A stretch of 64,000 nucleotides of DNA from Cheiracanthium punctorium (GCA_038373885.1 JAWZYV010012346.1:1-64000), one strand, 5' to 3'. Positions 1 to 13,763 are shown, numbered from the stretch's first letter. Made by a program: numbers and translations. The notes: a model not told the origin generated them from the sequence alone.

Positions 1-42
1 ATACTCAGTGTTCTATTGTAAAGCCACTCGACCCCTGCAGTA

Positions 43-63
43 CGGTAGTACATTCTATTAAAT
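43..63. repeat. 21-bp direct repeat, first copy (second at 946-966)
   Basis: The 21 bases at 43-63 recur exactly at 946-966. The two copies lie just outside the 4-bp target duplications of the solo LTR at 68-931. With the LTR removed, the original site was a short tandem repeat with a period of about 35 bp. Confidence 0.85.
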
Positions 64-518
64 ATATTGTTACGAATTTTCGGGGCAACTAGCTCTCCTG
101 GGGCTTAAAATAGTTTAAAATTCGTATTCTACGTTACAAATAGTTAAATTTTGCTTTTTGTTGCATCAAAATCGGTCCAATAGAACCGGAGATACGGAGG
201 TTTCGGGTTTCTCATTGTTTTTCTATGGAGGTTCTAGAAATCTCGAGAAATATTGGTCCTAGACCTTCGATAACTTAACTTTTGGAGACTTATTTTTGGC
301 GCCAAATTTGGCGGTATTTCGCCAAAAGTCGCCAAGCTTGGCGACATTTTTGTCATTTGGCGCGATTTTCCCAATGGGGCCTGGAAGTTGGTTTTCCTGC
401 CTCAAAAACGCATAATAACCTAACATTTCTCTTCTATGACGTAATCAAAATTCCCGCTTTATGTAGAATCTTCGAGAAATAGACTTTTCTGGAAGCTTCT
501 TGTACCTTCTGCGTCGGT

Positions 519-525
519 TATAAAT
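519..525 (+). promoter_or_regulatory. TATA box of the solo LTR
   Basis: TATAAAT lies about 300 bp upstream of the AATAAA of the same LTR, the expected promoter position for U3. Confidence 0.6.
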
Positions 526-823
526 GGAAGCGCTTCAGAAGCCCTTGTGTGAGCGAGCACCCGTATTGTGAATAGAGATCTCTCAGCGAGAACGCTTGAT
601 TTGTGAATTGATAGTGCTATAGAAGCTGCGTTTTGGCCTGCTTGTGTACGATATCCCTTGAATATTTTCGCTGAATTTTTGCCTGTGAAAGTGACTTATC
701 TTGTGTGCGAAATACAGCATTTGTGAGAGCTTCAGATCCAAGCGGACTGTTACAAGCACATTACTGTTTGATTGTGCTTGTGAATTTTTGGTACAGCTGA
801 TTGTTTGACGAAGTTTTAGAAGC

Positions 824-829
824 AATAAA
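824..829 (+). promoter_or_regulatory. Polyadenylation signal of the solo LTR
   Basis: AATAAA followed by a GT-rich stretch (TTTGTGTT), about 105 bp before the LTR end. This is the usual place for the R/U5 border signal. Confidence 0.55.
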
Positions 830-1074
830 GTTTGTGTTCCATCCTGACAAGTGACCTTTGTAGTAGAACTTTCTACACCAACTGGACTTTAGAACGACGA
901 AACCCAGGAGTAGCAGAGTATTTCTGCAACAATATGATACTGAGTCGGTAGTACATTCTATTAAATGAATGATAATTAGTTTGACAGTCATTCACAGTAG
1001 AAGTCAATATGCCGAAGAACATAAAGTTAAATTATGCTTTATAAAAAGGTGAAAATAGAATTCCGTTTTCCATG

Positions 1075-1235
1075 CCTTTGAGATTGTCTGGTGGGGGTTT
1101 GCCACGATGGAAAAGTGTCTGGCAAGGGATCAAGGGATTTCTAGTACTGTGCCAAAGAACCGGGGTTTGAACCTGGAACCTCCAGCCTTCCGGTTTTGAG
1201 AGCAGAACCTCTTAGACACTGGTGGGACCCTGAGT
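1075..1235 (-). mobile_element. tRNA-derived SINE fragment
   Basis: Read on the minus strand, the segment has an A-box-like TGTCTAAGAGG (1208-1218) and, about 45 bases downstream, a B-box-like GGTTCAAACCC (1163-1173), the spacing of a pol III internal promoter. The segment is more GC-rich than its surroundings. No complete cloverleaf can be drawn, so this is a SINE head and not a working tRNA gene. Confidence 0.6.
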
Positions 1236-1640
1236 GTTATAGGCTACCTTTTATGCATATGTCACAGATAGTTCTTTTACAGGGATACTCTTAAGAATGA
1301 CATTACGCTCAATGTGTACCTCTAAGTACTGAACCAATTCCAAAACGTTTTTTACTGATAGTAAGTTACACTATTCTTAAGTATTATAGGCTAAAATTCA
1401 TGCATGTAGCACAAATAGTTCCTTTACAGGAACACTCAAAATAATTTTAATAAATTACGCTCTCTGGGTATCTCTGTAACTGTAGAACGATTCTAAAACT
1501 TTTTTGCTAATAGAAAGCTGCACTATTTCTGATTAACATAGGCTAAAATTCATGCATATAGCATAAATATTTCTTTTACAAGAACACTCAAAACAGCTCA
1601 CAAATACTGTAGTAACTGTCTCTATTCGCCAAATGCCTGA
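1234..1640. repeat. Three diverged tandem units of about 150 bp
   Basis: The anchor ATAGGCTA followed by a TATGCAT or CATGCAT motif, then TTTACAGG/AAGAACACTC, recurs at 1239, 1385 and 1538, spacings of 146 and 153 bp. The third unit is incomplete. Divergence is substantial, so the array is old. Confidence 0.75.
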
Positions 1641-4600
1641 AAAAAATCTAAATTTAGTAACTCTGCAAACTCTCTTATTTTAAATGAAGTATACTACCAT
1701 GCATTATACTTCATTTAAAATAAGTAAAAAGCAAATAATATTTAAACGCAGTTTCTTTTGTCGCAAACATATGCGTTATTCACGCATGCTTCATTTCTTT
1801 CGGGACCTAACTCTAAAGCCGACGCGGACTAAGTCGCGCGTAGCAGCTAGTGTTTCCAATAAATATAAACCATGGACGTAAAACTCGTATTTTGTACGGA
1901 AATGCGATTGATTCGCATAGCAAGCATTACAGAGGAATCTTCACCCAAAATTACGCGTGCTGTGGTCTTCATTTCAAAATCTGTTTAATCTCTTCTCTGT
2001 AACGAGCTGGAAGAAAGGAAATTGTTAGAAATTGTGAATTTTCCTTTAAAATTTCTGAATTAACCTATTAACAAATAATCAATAGGCATACCAAGTTAGT
2101 AGAACATTTGAAATATATATATTATTAATAAGTTAATTAATCTTATGAAGCACTAGCGGGGGTACCCCTGGTAGCAAGCGGGGACATGTAATCAGTGTTA
2201 TCATATAAACTAGCATCAAATAATATCCAGTTTCAAATCTAAGCCTTGCCAAAGTGCCAACATACAGCATTTTGCAAGATTTTTTTCAGGGAATCATTCC
2301 AAGCATTGAGTTAACAGCAATCAAAATGGGAAATATCTGTCACTTATATGGTTCAATCGCCGAAAAGTAAAGCAGGTATTTATTTGAAAAGTTGCAGCAT
2401 TTTTTAAATTATCAACGACGTATACCGTTTTTTATTCATCATTAACTCCGATGTACTAAATGCGAAGATTTCAATTTTCTGAAATTTGGCGGAATTCCCC
2501 TAACTTAAATCAATTTACTCAATTTGGCGAGAATTCTGAAGATAGATCGCTTGAAATCCCTTAATAACTACATTATTTCTGCACGGATAATTAAAATTTA
2601 ACGCTTCTAATTCAGTTTTGACATTAAATATGAAATTAACAAAATCGTTAGAAGTTTGATGCATTAAGATTTCGCCTATCAAACCATTAAAATACTAGAC
2701 TATATAAATAAAACTTTGATGAAGGTAGGAATATTAAAAAAAATAGGACCGACGCGTCCAGGCCTGCTTCCAAAGTAATTCTACTGGATGAAAGTTTGTC
2801 TTTTTAAGTTCCAAAATAACGTCAAATGGCTTGGGCAACTGATTTATTTTCATTAATTAGTTGAAATGTATTTGCTTAAACTAATCTCTTCCTTCTTCCA
2901 AAAATTATACTTTGTGAAAATATTGCCAAGAAATTTTGAAATCTTAAGAGAAATAAATGATCATTGATCTCACTTTTTGTTACATGATTAGCATTCATTA
3001 ACAATTTAATAAACAGTGTAATGCCTAATTTTCATATTTGGTGTACATACAGTATCCTTTTCTTGAACCGAATCAGCAGTATCTATTCTTTTTATTCAGT
3101 TTGGGCTAATATAATTTATATAATCTACGTTAACAAAGAAATGATTAATGGAAATCAATGAAGCAGATTAAAGCTTGTTACGTTTGTTAGATATTTAAGT
3201 CCTTTCATGCTAAATAAAAAAAGAAACTTCAATCTCACATAAAATGATGAAAGGAAAAATGACGTCCAGTCTCATTTCAGAAACTGATGAGTTGTGTTTT
3301 TTTTTTCCCATGATTTCGGTCAAAACTAGTGTAGCACCAGTATAAAGTACTGTGTATATGGTTACGTCATTTTCCACTGCAAGGTCAGGCAGTTGTGATG
3401 TGTTACGTCTGTGCTGTACAAAATGGGATAGACGCCGCACTGCCATTCCGGTATACATGCCGCGGTTTCTTTTGTACGGGACGCTGCAATTTGCAAAGTT
3501 TTAATTTCTCTCAGCGTCTTATTTTTTATATAACTGAATTTATGTTACTGGAGTACATTTGCTGTATTTGATTGTGTTGTTAACTTTTTTTTTCTTTTCA
3601 TTTTACACTAACTGACCAACTTGAGCGTGTTATTAGTCGTTAATTGTAATTGTAATAATTCTACATTTTAACGCTCTTACTTAAATGGAGTATTGTTTTT
3701 AAAAACAGGATAAATTATTAATTTGTTAACATATTTTATAGAAACGCCCACATTATAAAAATAAAACAATGTAAACGCAATTTTACTCTTTTTTCTTCTC
3801 ACATACAAAAATGTTACGTTGTTGATGAAACAACGATTAAAATTCAATTAAAAATATAAGAATTTAAATTTAGTAGTGAACTAAGTATGCAGACTAATAT
3901 TGATTTAAACCTATTAGTACGTCTCTTTATACTAATTTAGTACCATTTTGTTATTAAATAGGTGATTATACGCCATATATGAATATTTTTTCGAGTATTT
4001 TTTACTTATTATTTCATTCTGTTTTTTTAACAGGAGCGGCGAAACTACCACTCAAGAGCGGCATCTCACCCATAATGCACTGTTTTGAAAAAAAATTGTT
4101 AAAAGATATTAATTATTTTTTTAGGGTTTTTTTTGCAATGCACATGATCTATATTCTGCTATAGATAGCACAGAATCACTTATTTTACTGTATGTGCAGC
4201 CTGAGGTTTGTTGCACAAATTAAAAAATATATATATGAGACATAAGTCCCGGAATTACCCTATACTAAATGCACACATTGTATACTGTAATGAAAATGTA
4301 TCGTAATCTTAAATGAATCAATTAATAAACAACAGCCATTGAATTTTTAAAGTGGTTAATTCTTTCTACAAATATTCATTTTTGATCTTAATTGCATTGG
4401 ACAAAAGAGAAACAAAATAAAACTACAGACAAAAATGAAATTTGAATCACACGGAGAGGAAATTAGATAACCACTACTTTGGATGATTCAAAAACTAATC
4501 ATTTCAGAACAATAGTTTGAAGAAAAAGATTTAATAGAAAAGAAAACAAATAAATGTCAGACGAAAGGAATTTGAATTAGAGATTTCGTAAAATATATTT

Positions 4601-7180
4601 AAAATAACAAAGACTTATGAATTAAAATGGGGATTATCGTGAATTAAAATCCAATTAATTTGTTTCAAAAGTTAAAGGATGAAGATTTTTCAAGAATATT
4701 CCTCTAGTCGATCCCTTTAATAATGTTGAACTTTACATATAACATTATGACATACCTACATAGAATAAATATAGGAGGTAATATACATGGTGTCTCAAAA
4801 ACATAGACCTTTGGCTTTAATTCTTTAAATCCTGATGATAGACATGTATGATAAACTAAAAAGTTACGTAAAAAAAATGAAAGAATTTCATGATATCGAT
4901 TAAAATTTTTGGCAGATTAAATCTAAATAAATATAAAATTTAACAAATTCACAGCCAGATCAAAAAGTATTAGAGTACAAACCAACTTTCTTATGTCAAT
5001 TTCACAAATTCTGGGTTTTAATAATAGTGGGTAATAAAATTTTAATAATCAAGGGGTCACATACTCATTTATTTCACTTGCAGGAATGCCTGTACAACTT
5101 TTTTTCCAGCAACACGCATTAAGGCGCGAAAACAACGTTACAATCTTGTAACAATATTTTGCTATTTTGACACTTCTAGATTTATATCAGAAGAATATAA
5201 ATATATGTATTAATATTCTAGATCTATATAAGAAGAATTAATATAAACAGAATATTAGATTATTTCTTATTATTTCTGTATTACATTGCTTTTCTAAAAT
5301 GAGATTAGTAGTTTTTTGTGATCATGAAATAAAGTTAAAACTTCATTGCATATTTGTACCATTATTTTAAGCTGATTGACGAACTTTTCCGATGAATTCA
5401 ATCAGGCAGGTTCTAAGAATTCTTCCCGCTATACATTTGGTGTAAATTGCAATGGTTTCAATTTATTTAGGAGCATTATAAAAATCTTTCAACTGTTTAA
5501 AAGGTTTTGAAACAACTAAATTGTAGATTCCATTAGTATAAATACACAAGTTAAAAGTATTTTGTAAGAGTTAAAAGTATTTTGTAGAGGGAGTGTCTAA
5601 ATTTGGAACCATATAGCAATGTATATTTTCAGGCACCGGTTAATAATCACGGAAAAAATCTTCTAGTGAAATTAAATTTTTGTCCACGATTCTGAAAAAA
5701 AAAAAACTTTCAGGGAAAGCATCTATCGAATTTTAAAAGTTGTATTTCGTTTTAAACAACCCGATTTCTGCAAGTTAAATCAACTGATCTTAGTTATGTA
5801 ATTCAACAAAATCTTTAAAAGGGACTATTAAATGGACCATTAAAGGGTCTGTTCAGTGGATCATGAGGAAATTCGGGAACCAACATTGCTATGTGTTTCT
5901 CAGCCGTTTTAGCGCAGATTACAATGCCTAAAATCTTGTACACGACGTTTTGAGACTCTCTGTTAATCACAGTTTAAATTTACCAGAATTTCTAAGATAA
6001 AGTAGAAATCATGGTTTCATTCAATTCATCGTATGTCTTCCGAATTATGGTAAACTACTATAATGCAGACTATTACAAGAATCTCGTTAATGAACGAAAT
6101 GGTTTTCCAATTTATCTATATTAAATTACATAGCGTTAAGATCATTACTAGATAACACGAATTATAATATTTTCAAAGCTTGGAATTTTCCTTCTTAGAA
6201 GAAAAAAATGTAGAAACTTAATAATAACTAAAACTTGATAGTAAATATGATTAAAAATATAGTAAAAATATTTGAAAAATGGTTAGACAATTGAAAAATT
6301 ACCTTAAAAAAGCAAAATTCTAAATTTTATTAACTATATGGTTTCTAGTAACTGCTTTTTTAAAGCTAAAAGTGGCATGATGTAATTTTGTGGATTAAAA
6401 AGGGGCAAAATGACCTCCGAATACATTAAGTAAAGAAATAAAATTAATTTTAATTACATTAAAAATCTGAAAATTCATAAATATAGCAAAAAGGGAAAAA
6501 ACAAAGAACTTGTTTTGAACAGCATATTAATTAATTACTAATGCATTTAAAAAATACTTTCAAATAAACTAAAAAATAAATTTAATTTAAAAACGCATAC
6601 CGAGAATGAAAATATTAAATCAAAAGATGATGAGAAGTAACACATTTTGGTGTGCGTAAAATTTAATTAGAAAAATCAAAGTACCATATTAAAATCAATC
6701 TTTGATTAAATTTTCTTTATAAGTGATATCGATTTCATTTAGTTTTCTTAGCTTTTAAACTGGTGTCTGGGAATTTCAACCCAGCACTTGTTGGAAGTAT
6801 ATTCAAATATCAAATGGCAAAAGTGAGAATTATAAATAGCCTTCATTTCTGTACTATCATAGAAATTGCGCAATGCTTATAGTTCAAAGTGCAGTTTGAC
6901 GAGAAACTAATGTACGAATTTAGTCAAGCTGTATATATATCTAAATTTATAAACTAAACACCACATAAAAGGATATGGAAGATAATAATAAAAAGCATTA
7001 ATGTATCATGAGTATGTAATCTTTGCTTCAAGATTAGGTTTTGAATAAGTTTTGTTTATTATTCATTGTTTATTTTTTGTGTTTATATTTTCTTCTTTCA
7101 TTTTGTAATATGTAGATCACGAAGCTTAAAAATTAATACATAGTTAAACTAGTAATTTAACAGCACATGCAGTATACATT
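1641..7180. other. AT-rich stretch without a recognised gene
   Basis: Only short open frames occur (the longest about 80 codons), without recognisable motifs. A small tandem duplication built on TTCTAGATYTATAT lies at 5173-5250. I see no SINE, TIR pair or splice-supported exon here. Intron or intergenic DNA cannot be told apart. Confidence 0.5.
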
Positions 7181-7184
7181 TAAT

Positions 7185-7260
7185 ACACACAAGCACACAC
7201 ACACACATATATATATACATGCATATATGTATAAATAGTACATATACATACATATAGATA
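7185..7260. repeat. CA/TA microsatellite
   Basis: A run of CACACA passes into TATATATA and then into mixed CATATA units, a compound dinucleotide microsatellite. Confidence 0.85.
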
Positions 7261-10200
7261 TTAGAAAATATTTCCTAAGCGTTCTAAGAGAGAGCTTCGT
7301 AAGAAAGAGAGAAGATTACTACAGTACACATACGTGCGCACATGTAATATAAATAATGGAACTGTCGCTTGGCACATTGTTACAGACATCAGACGCAAGA
7401 CATTATAAGCATTGATAATAAGTCTAAACGTGGGCCTTATATAAAACGACGCTATACATAATTTTAGTTTCAGCTCATAGTTAACTTTGTAGGTGGAGCT
7501 AAAGCCCTCGCAGTAATCTGAAAAAATAAAACAGAAAATTTCATTGAAATTTACGATTGTCACTGAATTAATTTATTAAAATGTTTCTATTTTAAAATTA
7601 TCTTCAAAATATTTCAACAAAAAATGTGTTAAATAAACATTACTCTGGTGGATTTTGTTATAACGTAATTATTTATGACCAAGAAACGAGTGATGTTATA
7701 AGCAGATTCTGTTCTATGTTCGAGTGATTGAACGCGACAGAACTTATGACGTCATACGTTTGGAACGCGATTGAAGATTTGATCGACTGCCATGTTGCTA
7801 GTAGTTAACGTCAACGACCGCACTTTTTCAGCAATGGGGCCAGATATTTTAAAGATATTTTTGGGGGACTATCTGTGAAACCCTTGGAATTAGGTGGTTT
7901 CGTGGCTTGTTTAAGGGTAAATATTATCTGGAAAATGGAACGCGATATTTGAATTTTCGCACTAATAGTACAATACAATCATTAGTTAGTACAACACAGT
8001 CAAAGTTAAATAGGGTTTACACTGAAGTTTGTAAAGTACCGTAAATTTGAGATCTTGCGTGAAGCATTGATCATTAGTAGCAGTATTCTTTTCAGTTTCC
8101 TCCACTATTTATCTTCAGATAATTCTAGAGTACGAAGCCTCCGGCAGATTTCAGGCTCTTTAACAGCGAAAACTCATACATCAAGTTAATGGGCTTTTAT
8201 TTCGCCAGCAGCAGAATTTTTCATTGTTTGAAAGAAAAAATGATATAATCTTGTTCTTGAAATGGCAGTGTACATAGGGTGATGCCTATTTATGACAAAC
8301 ACTGAAATTTTTAAACAGTGATGTAGCGGAGTACATGTAATATTTAACACCCATTTTTTCTGTTGATACTCATATTTTTTCCTAATATTTCATTTTAAAA
8401 TTTAAATACTAAGTGTTAAATGCCAAATTACTTTGCAGAAATAAACACTTTATTTTCACTCTTCAACAAAGTTGAAAAATGCTTTGGTTTGCGTTTGACG
8501 TTCTGTTATTCCATATGAGTTTTTGTGATTGCCTAGAAATTTATTATTTATATATACGTACCATGTACCCTTATTGATAGCAATTAAAGTCTTTCAATAC
8601 AATAAGTCTGAGCATATCACGAACATGTTACTATATTTATAATAGCGTTTCCAAAAAAGAAAAACGTTTTGCACAACAATACGACTGGAGCCACAGCGAG
8701 AAGCGTTTTTCTAAATACTCAAGATTTTACGCACTTTTCTTGTAAAGCCTTTACTGCATAAAGAGTTAAAAAGCTGCGAAATTTAAGTATTTTATTTCAC
8801 TGTCAAATAATATTAGCTCATATTATTTGATTATTTATTATAAAGAAGGATTTTCTTCTTCTTTTCCTTCTTTTCAATTTTCATCAGACAAATTTCTTAA
8901 AAAAGGAACGTTTTTAAAAATCAGTCATTGGAAATGAAAATACTTCATCAAACTTACCATTCTAAACATAACTTTTCAGCGTATAAAGATATGACGTAGT
9001 AAAACGTATCTAGTCACTGCTTTTCAAATGATATCACTTATACTTTTATGCTAATTTTAAGAAAGAATTTCAAAGTGAAAATGCCCTTTTGAGATTAGAT
9101 TTATACTCTTTTATATATGTGCTTTCAGCTCCAGTGAATGAACGAATTTTATTATCGATAATTTGACTTGATATCTGTTTACACTCATATCCGTTGTATG
9201 TGTTTGTATAAAATCTAAGCTTTTCTTGTTTGTAAAAATAGATTTTTTTCCTATAAAATTTTTAATACACTGAAAAGTATATTGTTCATAATGTATAATA
9301 AATAATGTGAATTGTATGTAAAGTGTAATCTGTCGTACAATAAAAAAGAATTATCCAAATTTAAAATCTGATTACCAATAGTAAAATTGTCATTACTCAT
9401 AGGGTTAAACTCACATATCTATAAGTATATAAATGTATAAACAGTGTTCTATAAAGTTCTGTTTATAAATGTTTTTTAAACAAATAAAATAGCTAATATG
9501 ATTTCTTAATGAAAAAAAGTTTATATTTCATTGAAATTCAACTCTTTAAGGCAGAAAAAGGAGTCTTACATGTAAGTACGTGAACACTTGAGAGTTTGGA
9601 AAAATGCAACGGGATCATTTAATGGCTCATAATGGGATACAACGATGGGCACAGAAAAGGATTCTTTGCCGTTTCGTCTTTGTGGAAATGGTAGTGAACA
9701 TGGCAACCAGTGCAACAGAGTGAGCAGAAAAAACGTTTTTTTATTGTGTGAGCGAGTTTTTTTTTATATTTTACCATTTTAGAGATGTAGTGTACATGTG
9801 CATAAACATTTGCTCAAGATATAACATCAATTGTTATTATACAAGAAAAATATGACTTTTTTCTCCTGCGAGTATTAAGGAATATGTAATATATCACGTA
9901 AGATGCCAAAAGTAGGATAAAACTTCAACATTCAAGTATGCTCCTCTTAAAACAGCGGATGGAAGACAGATCGACTATCTCCCAAAGAGTATCGATCATT
10001 ACCCGAGCCGTAGTGTTTCTCAAAGCTTACGGAAAGTTCTCTTGATATCTTAAAGACCAAGCAAAAGAGAGAACATATATTTTAACGAACATTGTTTTTT
10101 TTCACTTTGAATATAACAAGTAATTTTAGAAACAAAACTGAAATTTTTAAAAAAGACAAACGCACACAAATATTTTGACATTATCATCTTATTTGAAAGA

Positions 10201-10910
10201 AAAATGGTAAAAAATAAAATAATTTTATAATTTTTGTCCGCACAATATTTGCATTTGTGAATACATTTAAACTACACATGCGCATAGTTGATGCTATTTC
10301 GGTTTTATTTCTGTTTCTCTATCCTTTAAGTTTTCTCGAGTGTTTTTTGATAACTATGTAATGCTGAAATAAAAACTACAAGATGATCCGAAATCCATTT
10401 CAAGTTAGTAACCCATGAGCTGATATTCAGACTGGCATGGAAATATGAATAACGCAAGATCTTGAATTACAGATCTCCTATTTCATGACCTATTACAAAA
10501 GTTTTACGTACAGCATGTATAAAATGGGACACATTATTTGTCAAATACGATAAAAAAATACATGTATTTATCGGCCACTGCACGAAAACAGTCTAGTAAT
10601 TTAACTCATATTAGAGACATAAAAATATCTCATAAATTTACTTCAATAACAGATTAGCATAAAAGTATTCAAGGAAAACGAGCGATCATTATAGAATTGT
10701 CTGCAATTCAACCATAAATGTAATAGCGATCTTGAGTGGCAGATATATCGCCACCAAACACTCCCATGTGCATACTTTCCTCAGTCGTGAACATAGAAAA
10801 ATTAAGAAAATAAAACTTTAGGCATAATCATTTGCTTTTATAAATGGTATTCTTTTTATTAAATAAATAAGTTTTAGTCACCGGAACGTTCCAATTCCCC
10901 CCCTCCCCCA
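7261..10910. other. AT-rich stretch without a recognised gene
   Basis: A minus-strand open frame of 100 codons (7261-7563) has no recognisable motif. The segment 7690-7910 is richer in CpG and contains TGACGTCA, but no coding frame persists through it. Nothing else stands out. Confidence 0.45.
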
Positions 10911-10914
10911 ATAA

Positions 10915-10970
10915 GAATTCCAATTTATAGCTTTCAAATAGGAATTCCAATTTATAGCTTTCAAATAAGA
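10915..10970. repeat. 27-bp tandem repeat, two units
   Basis: The unit starting GAATTCCAATTTATAG repeats at 10915 and 10942. It makes the peptide repeat seen in the minus-strand frame there, which is therefore not evidence for a gene. Confidence 0.85.
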
Positions 10971-12866
10971 AATATAAGGTGTACAAAAACAGCATTCCAA
11001 GTTCATTGTCCAAACAGCGTTCCAAGCCAAGTACAGAGCTATAGAATTTTAAAAGTTTTTCGTAAAACGAAATCATTTTCGTCATTCTGAAGTTTTAACA
11101 TTATACGTGTTGAATGTGAGCACTGAAAATAACCTCTCAGAAACCAAGGGAGTAGGTGTAGAATTTAATATTCTCCCCTACGAAACTCTCAGACGCTTGA
11201 ATTACTATATAAAACCCAGAATAATTGAAAAATTAAACTCACAAGCGTCTTCTATTTGAGTGAGACCACATGAAACATGTTGCCAAAGCTTTACAAATTC
11301 AAGTTACAAAATCACAAATATTTCTTATTTGAACTTCATGTAAAAAAAGGTTGCTTTTCGGTGCCATGAATAAGTTGGACTTTGCTCTTTACTTCATGTA
11401 TTTTAAAGCAGGTCTCCATATAACTAATTTAGATTCCTTTTTCGTTTATGGACAAAACGCTTCATTGCAAAGCTTAGTGTCTTTACGAAAGAAACAAGTC
11501 CAAATTCAATTTGCGACAATCAAAATACTTGTAAAAGTCAACTTCTGTCTTTTTATTGTTAGTCTAACGTATATTGTAGAAACTGAAAGTATGTCCATCG
11601 TTTCAAAAATAAAATCTCATTTCATATATCGTAAATATTAATAATGCGTTGTTGGAACAACTTGTATATACTGTCTGTTATCAAAAAGAATTCCTTTCAA
11701 TTCACTTTCGTATTTCGTAAAAGAATAAGTCACCATGGACCTTTTTTTTTTTAAAACGAAGTCAAACAGTTTGCTTCTTAAAGAATTTATCCCGGAGAAA
11801 TTCCACGGTTATATTCTTTCGAGTGATTTGAAGAAAAATTTCATGTAAGATTAAAATATACCAGTACTGTTCTTTTGAAAAAAATTTCGTGTAAAAATGT
11901 AATGCTATGAAATGTATTGCTTGTGAGTAGGATGAAAACAGTCTTAAAGTTAATTAGTTTTTACGCTGTTCAAACTGTGCTGATTCGAACATCAAGTTTT
12001 ATTTACTCTTTCCGTAAATGCAATGAATTCTCAATTTTTGTCAATCAATTCCAAAGTTTATTATTTACTTTCTACTTGGTTGGGTATCATGAGATTAAAA
12101 ATGAAATGTAAGCGGAAACGGTTGTAACGGCTGGAATAACATAAAATCACACTCCTGTTTCTAAATTTAAGGTTACGGTGGACGTTATCAAAGTTTTTTT
12201 TTAATTTTTCACCAAAAATTATGAATTTTTGTATAGATATGCTTTGAAGTATGACAAAATTAAATACTTAAAAAACTAAAAAGAAAATTACTTTTTAAAA
12301 ATTCAAATTTAAAAAAATTTGAATTTCGAAAAAATGTCTCTTCCGCGCCAATTTTCAATTTTTCCCTTCAATTTTCTCTTGTTATTATTCAAAAATGTAT
12401 TCCGAACAAATTGTCTTATTAATTTAGAGATTCGTTGAAAAGTAAAATTTTAGGAAGTATTTTTATACGTTAACACTGAATTTTCACAAAATTTTCATGT
12501 TTTTATAAACTTATATTGAATTTATATAATCTTAATGATCACCAAAATTAAAACGGATAAGAAAATTTATTCTTATATGTATCTTGAGTCTCTGTTATGA
12601 ATTTTATAAGACTTCTTCAAAAATTGTTTCGCAAGGGATATTTTAAAGACGCAGATCTCCGAAAAATATTCCTTTTGCACAAAAGGCGTTTTTTCGGACA
12701 TTTAAAGGACCATATATGAGATACTTACATTTTTTAAACGCTTATAACTTTGTTACTAATTAAGCTAGAGAACAATTTTTTTTAAATGTATTACGACTTT
12801 TACTGAATCTGAAACAAAAAACTGCATGTCTCTAACTGAGTGCGTTTTACTGTGCAAGTTATTCTT
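10971..12866. other. AT-rich stretch without a recognised gene
   Basis: Open frames of 64-96 codons occur (for example 11351-11641 plus), but their composition follows the AT-rich background and no motif is seen. Confidence 0.45.
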
Positions 12867-13030
12867 TTAACCCTTTGAGGCGCAACCCTTTCCCAATGCT
12901 GAAAAAAGGGCAGCCGCTTCCATCGCTCGACTTAACTACCAGCAAGATGGCGGACGATCAAAACGTTCATCGCGGCCACAGATCTAGAGACCCTTTTTGA
13001 CGACAGCTGGCTGTGCTTACAGCCAGCCCT
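12867..13030 (+). mobile_element. TTAA MITE family A, one arm plus central palindrome
   Basis: It starts at TTAA (12867-12870) followed by CCCTTTGAGGCGCAACCC, the right-end terminus of family A. It then carries the family landmarks AAAAAAGGGCAGCC, AGCAAGATGGCGGACGATC and CCACAGATCTAGAGACCC. The copy reaches the central palindrome, GCTGGCTGT and ACAGCCAGC with a 4-base loop, and then breaks off. A 10-bp hairpin (CCTTCCCCAA / TTGGGGAAGG, 13028-13037 and 13051-13060) follows directly. The TTAA target and CCC start point to the piggyBac superfamily; there is no coding capacity. Confidence 0.8.
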
Positions 13031-13321
13031 TCCCCAAGCTTACAAATCGATTGGGGAAGGTGACCCAAAATGATCCTAGCGTTCAAAACGAATCACTGTG
13101 GCGTCATAAATAAAGAGATGGAGCCCTTTTTGCTCACAGAAACACTTTATTGGACGGCACATATGAAAACATAAAAGAGTTGGAAATAGAACATGTTAGG
13201 TGGCTGGGTTCGCAAAACAGCCTTCACAGGCCTAACACCAGAGGAAAGTCACCTCTGCACTGGTCACTGTCTGAAACTCATCTCTTGTCTGTTTTGAGCT
13301 GCTGATCTCGGCTCTGGAGCT
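13031..13321. other. Unique stretch between repeats
   Basis: Somewhat GC-richer than the background, with an AATAAA at about 13109. No reading frame or repeat pair was recognised. Confidence 0.3.
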
Positions 13322-13560
13322 CTAGCACGATCTTATCGGAAAGCATCCGTCACGGATAGTTCTCACTCACGGATACTGAAAACCTTCGGATAAATATCCG
13401 ATACCCTCATTTTGACTCTACCACCATGGTTTCGACTAATGGAAGTGAGAATTTTTATGCCTCTTCCGAAAGTATCGGAAGGGGACGCTATCAACCAATC
13501 AAAACAAGGCACTCTTTGCCGCATTCGAGCACGTAGTTTAAGTTTATGACATAGTACCAT
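13322..13560 (+). repeat. CpG-rich inverted segment, left copy (partner 14932-15134)
   Basis: It starts with CTAGCACGATCTT, whose exact complement ends the partner at 15122-15134. Both go on with TCGGAA and contain many TCCGA/TCGGA words, for example the hairpin CGGATA/TATCCG. Both also carry TCTCACTCA and CTACCAC in the same order. The pair encloses about 1.8 kb and may be the two ends of one element, or two separate foldback MITEs. Confidence 0.5.
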
Positions 13561-13763
13561 GCATAGTACTTAAATAGGTACCATGTCTTGTCTTATTTTG
13601 TTAGTCGATCTCTGGCTGTGTTATACCATGTGAATATACAACGTGTAAGATACTAAATCTTTGATACTAATGTACAGTACTCAAATACAGTCGAAAAAAA
13701 TGAATATCGATTTTCGAACCGCTTTACCAAAACTTTAATTGTAAGTTGCGTACAAAGTTAGTT

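Larger units (their letters stand above)
68..931 (+). mobile_element. Solo LTR of a Gypsy-type retrotransposon
   Basis: The 864-bp segment begins TGTTACGAA and ends CTGCAACA, so it has the TG...CA ends and the short TGTT/AACA inverted termini of an LTR. It is flanked on both sides by ATAT (64-67 and 932-935), a 4-bp target duplication as expected for Gypsy/Ty3 integration. A TATA box (TATAAAT, 519-525) and an AATAAA signal (824-829) lie in the right order for a U3-R-U5 layout. No internal gag-pol and no second LTR lie in the window, so this is probably the product of LTR-LTR recombination. Assignment to Gypsy rests on the LTR ends only. Confidence 0.8.

Noticed and set aside
3210..3458. 82-codon minus frame as an exon
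   Set aside because: Some coding-like composition, but no acceptor/donor pair, motif or second exon could be shown.
5587..5670. Repeat related to 44298-44370
   Set aside because: Only a few words (ATAGCAATG, GTTAATAATCAC) agree; too weak to call a family.
7261..7563. 100-codon minus-strand open frame as a gene
   Set aside because: No motif, no coding composition, and part of it overlaps microsatellite DNA.
7690..7920. CpG-containing segment with TGACGTCA and a GGGTAAAT donor as a first exon with promoter
   Set aside because: No downstream acceptor or coding exon can be linked to it.
10828..11085. Protein with an internal peptide repeat
   Set aside because: The peptide repeat is only the 27-bp DNA tandem duplication in a chance frame.
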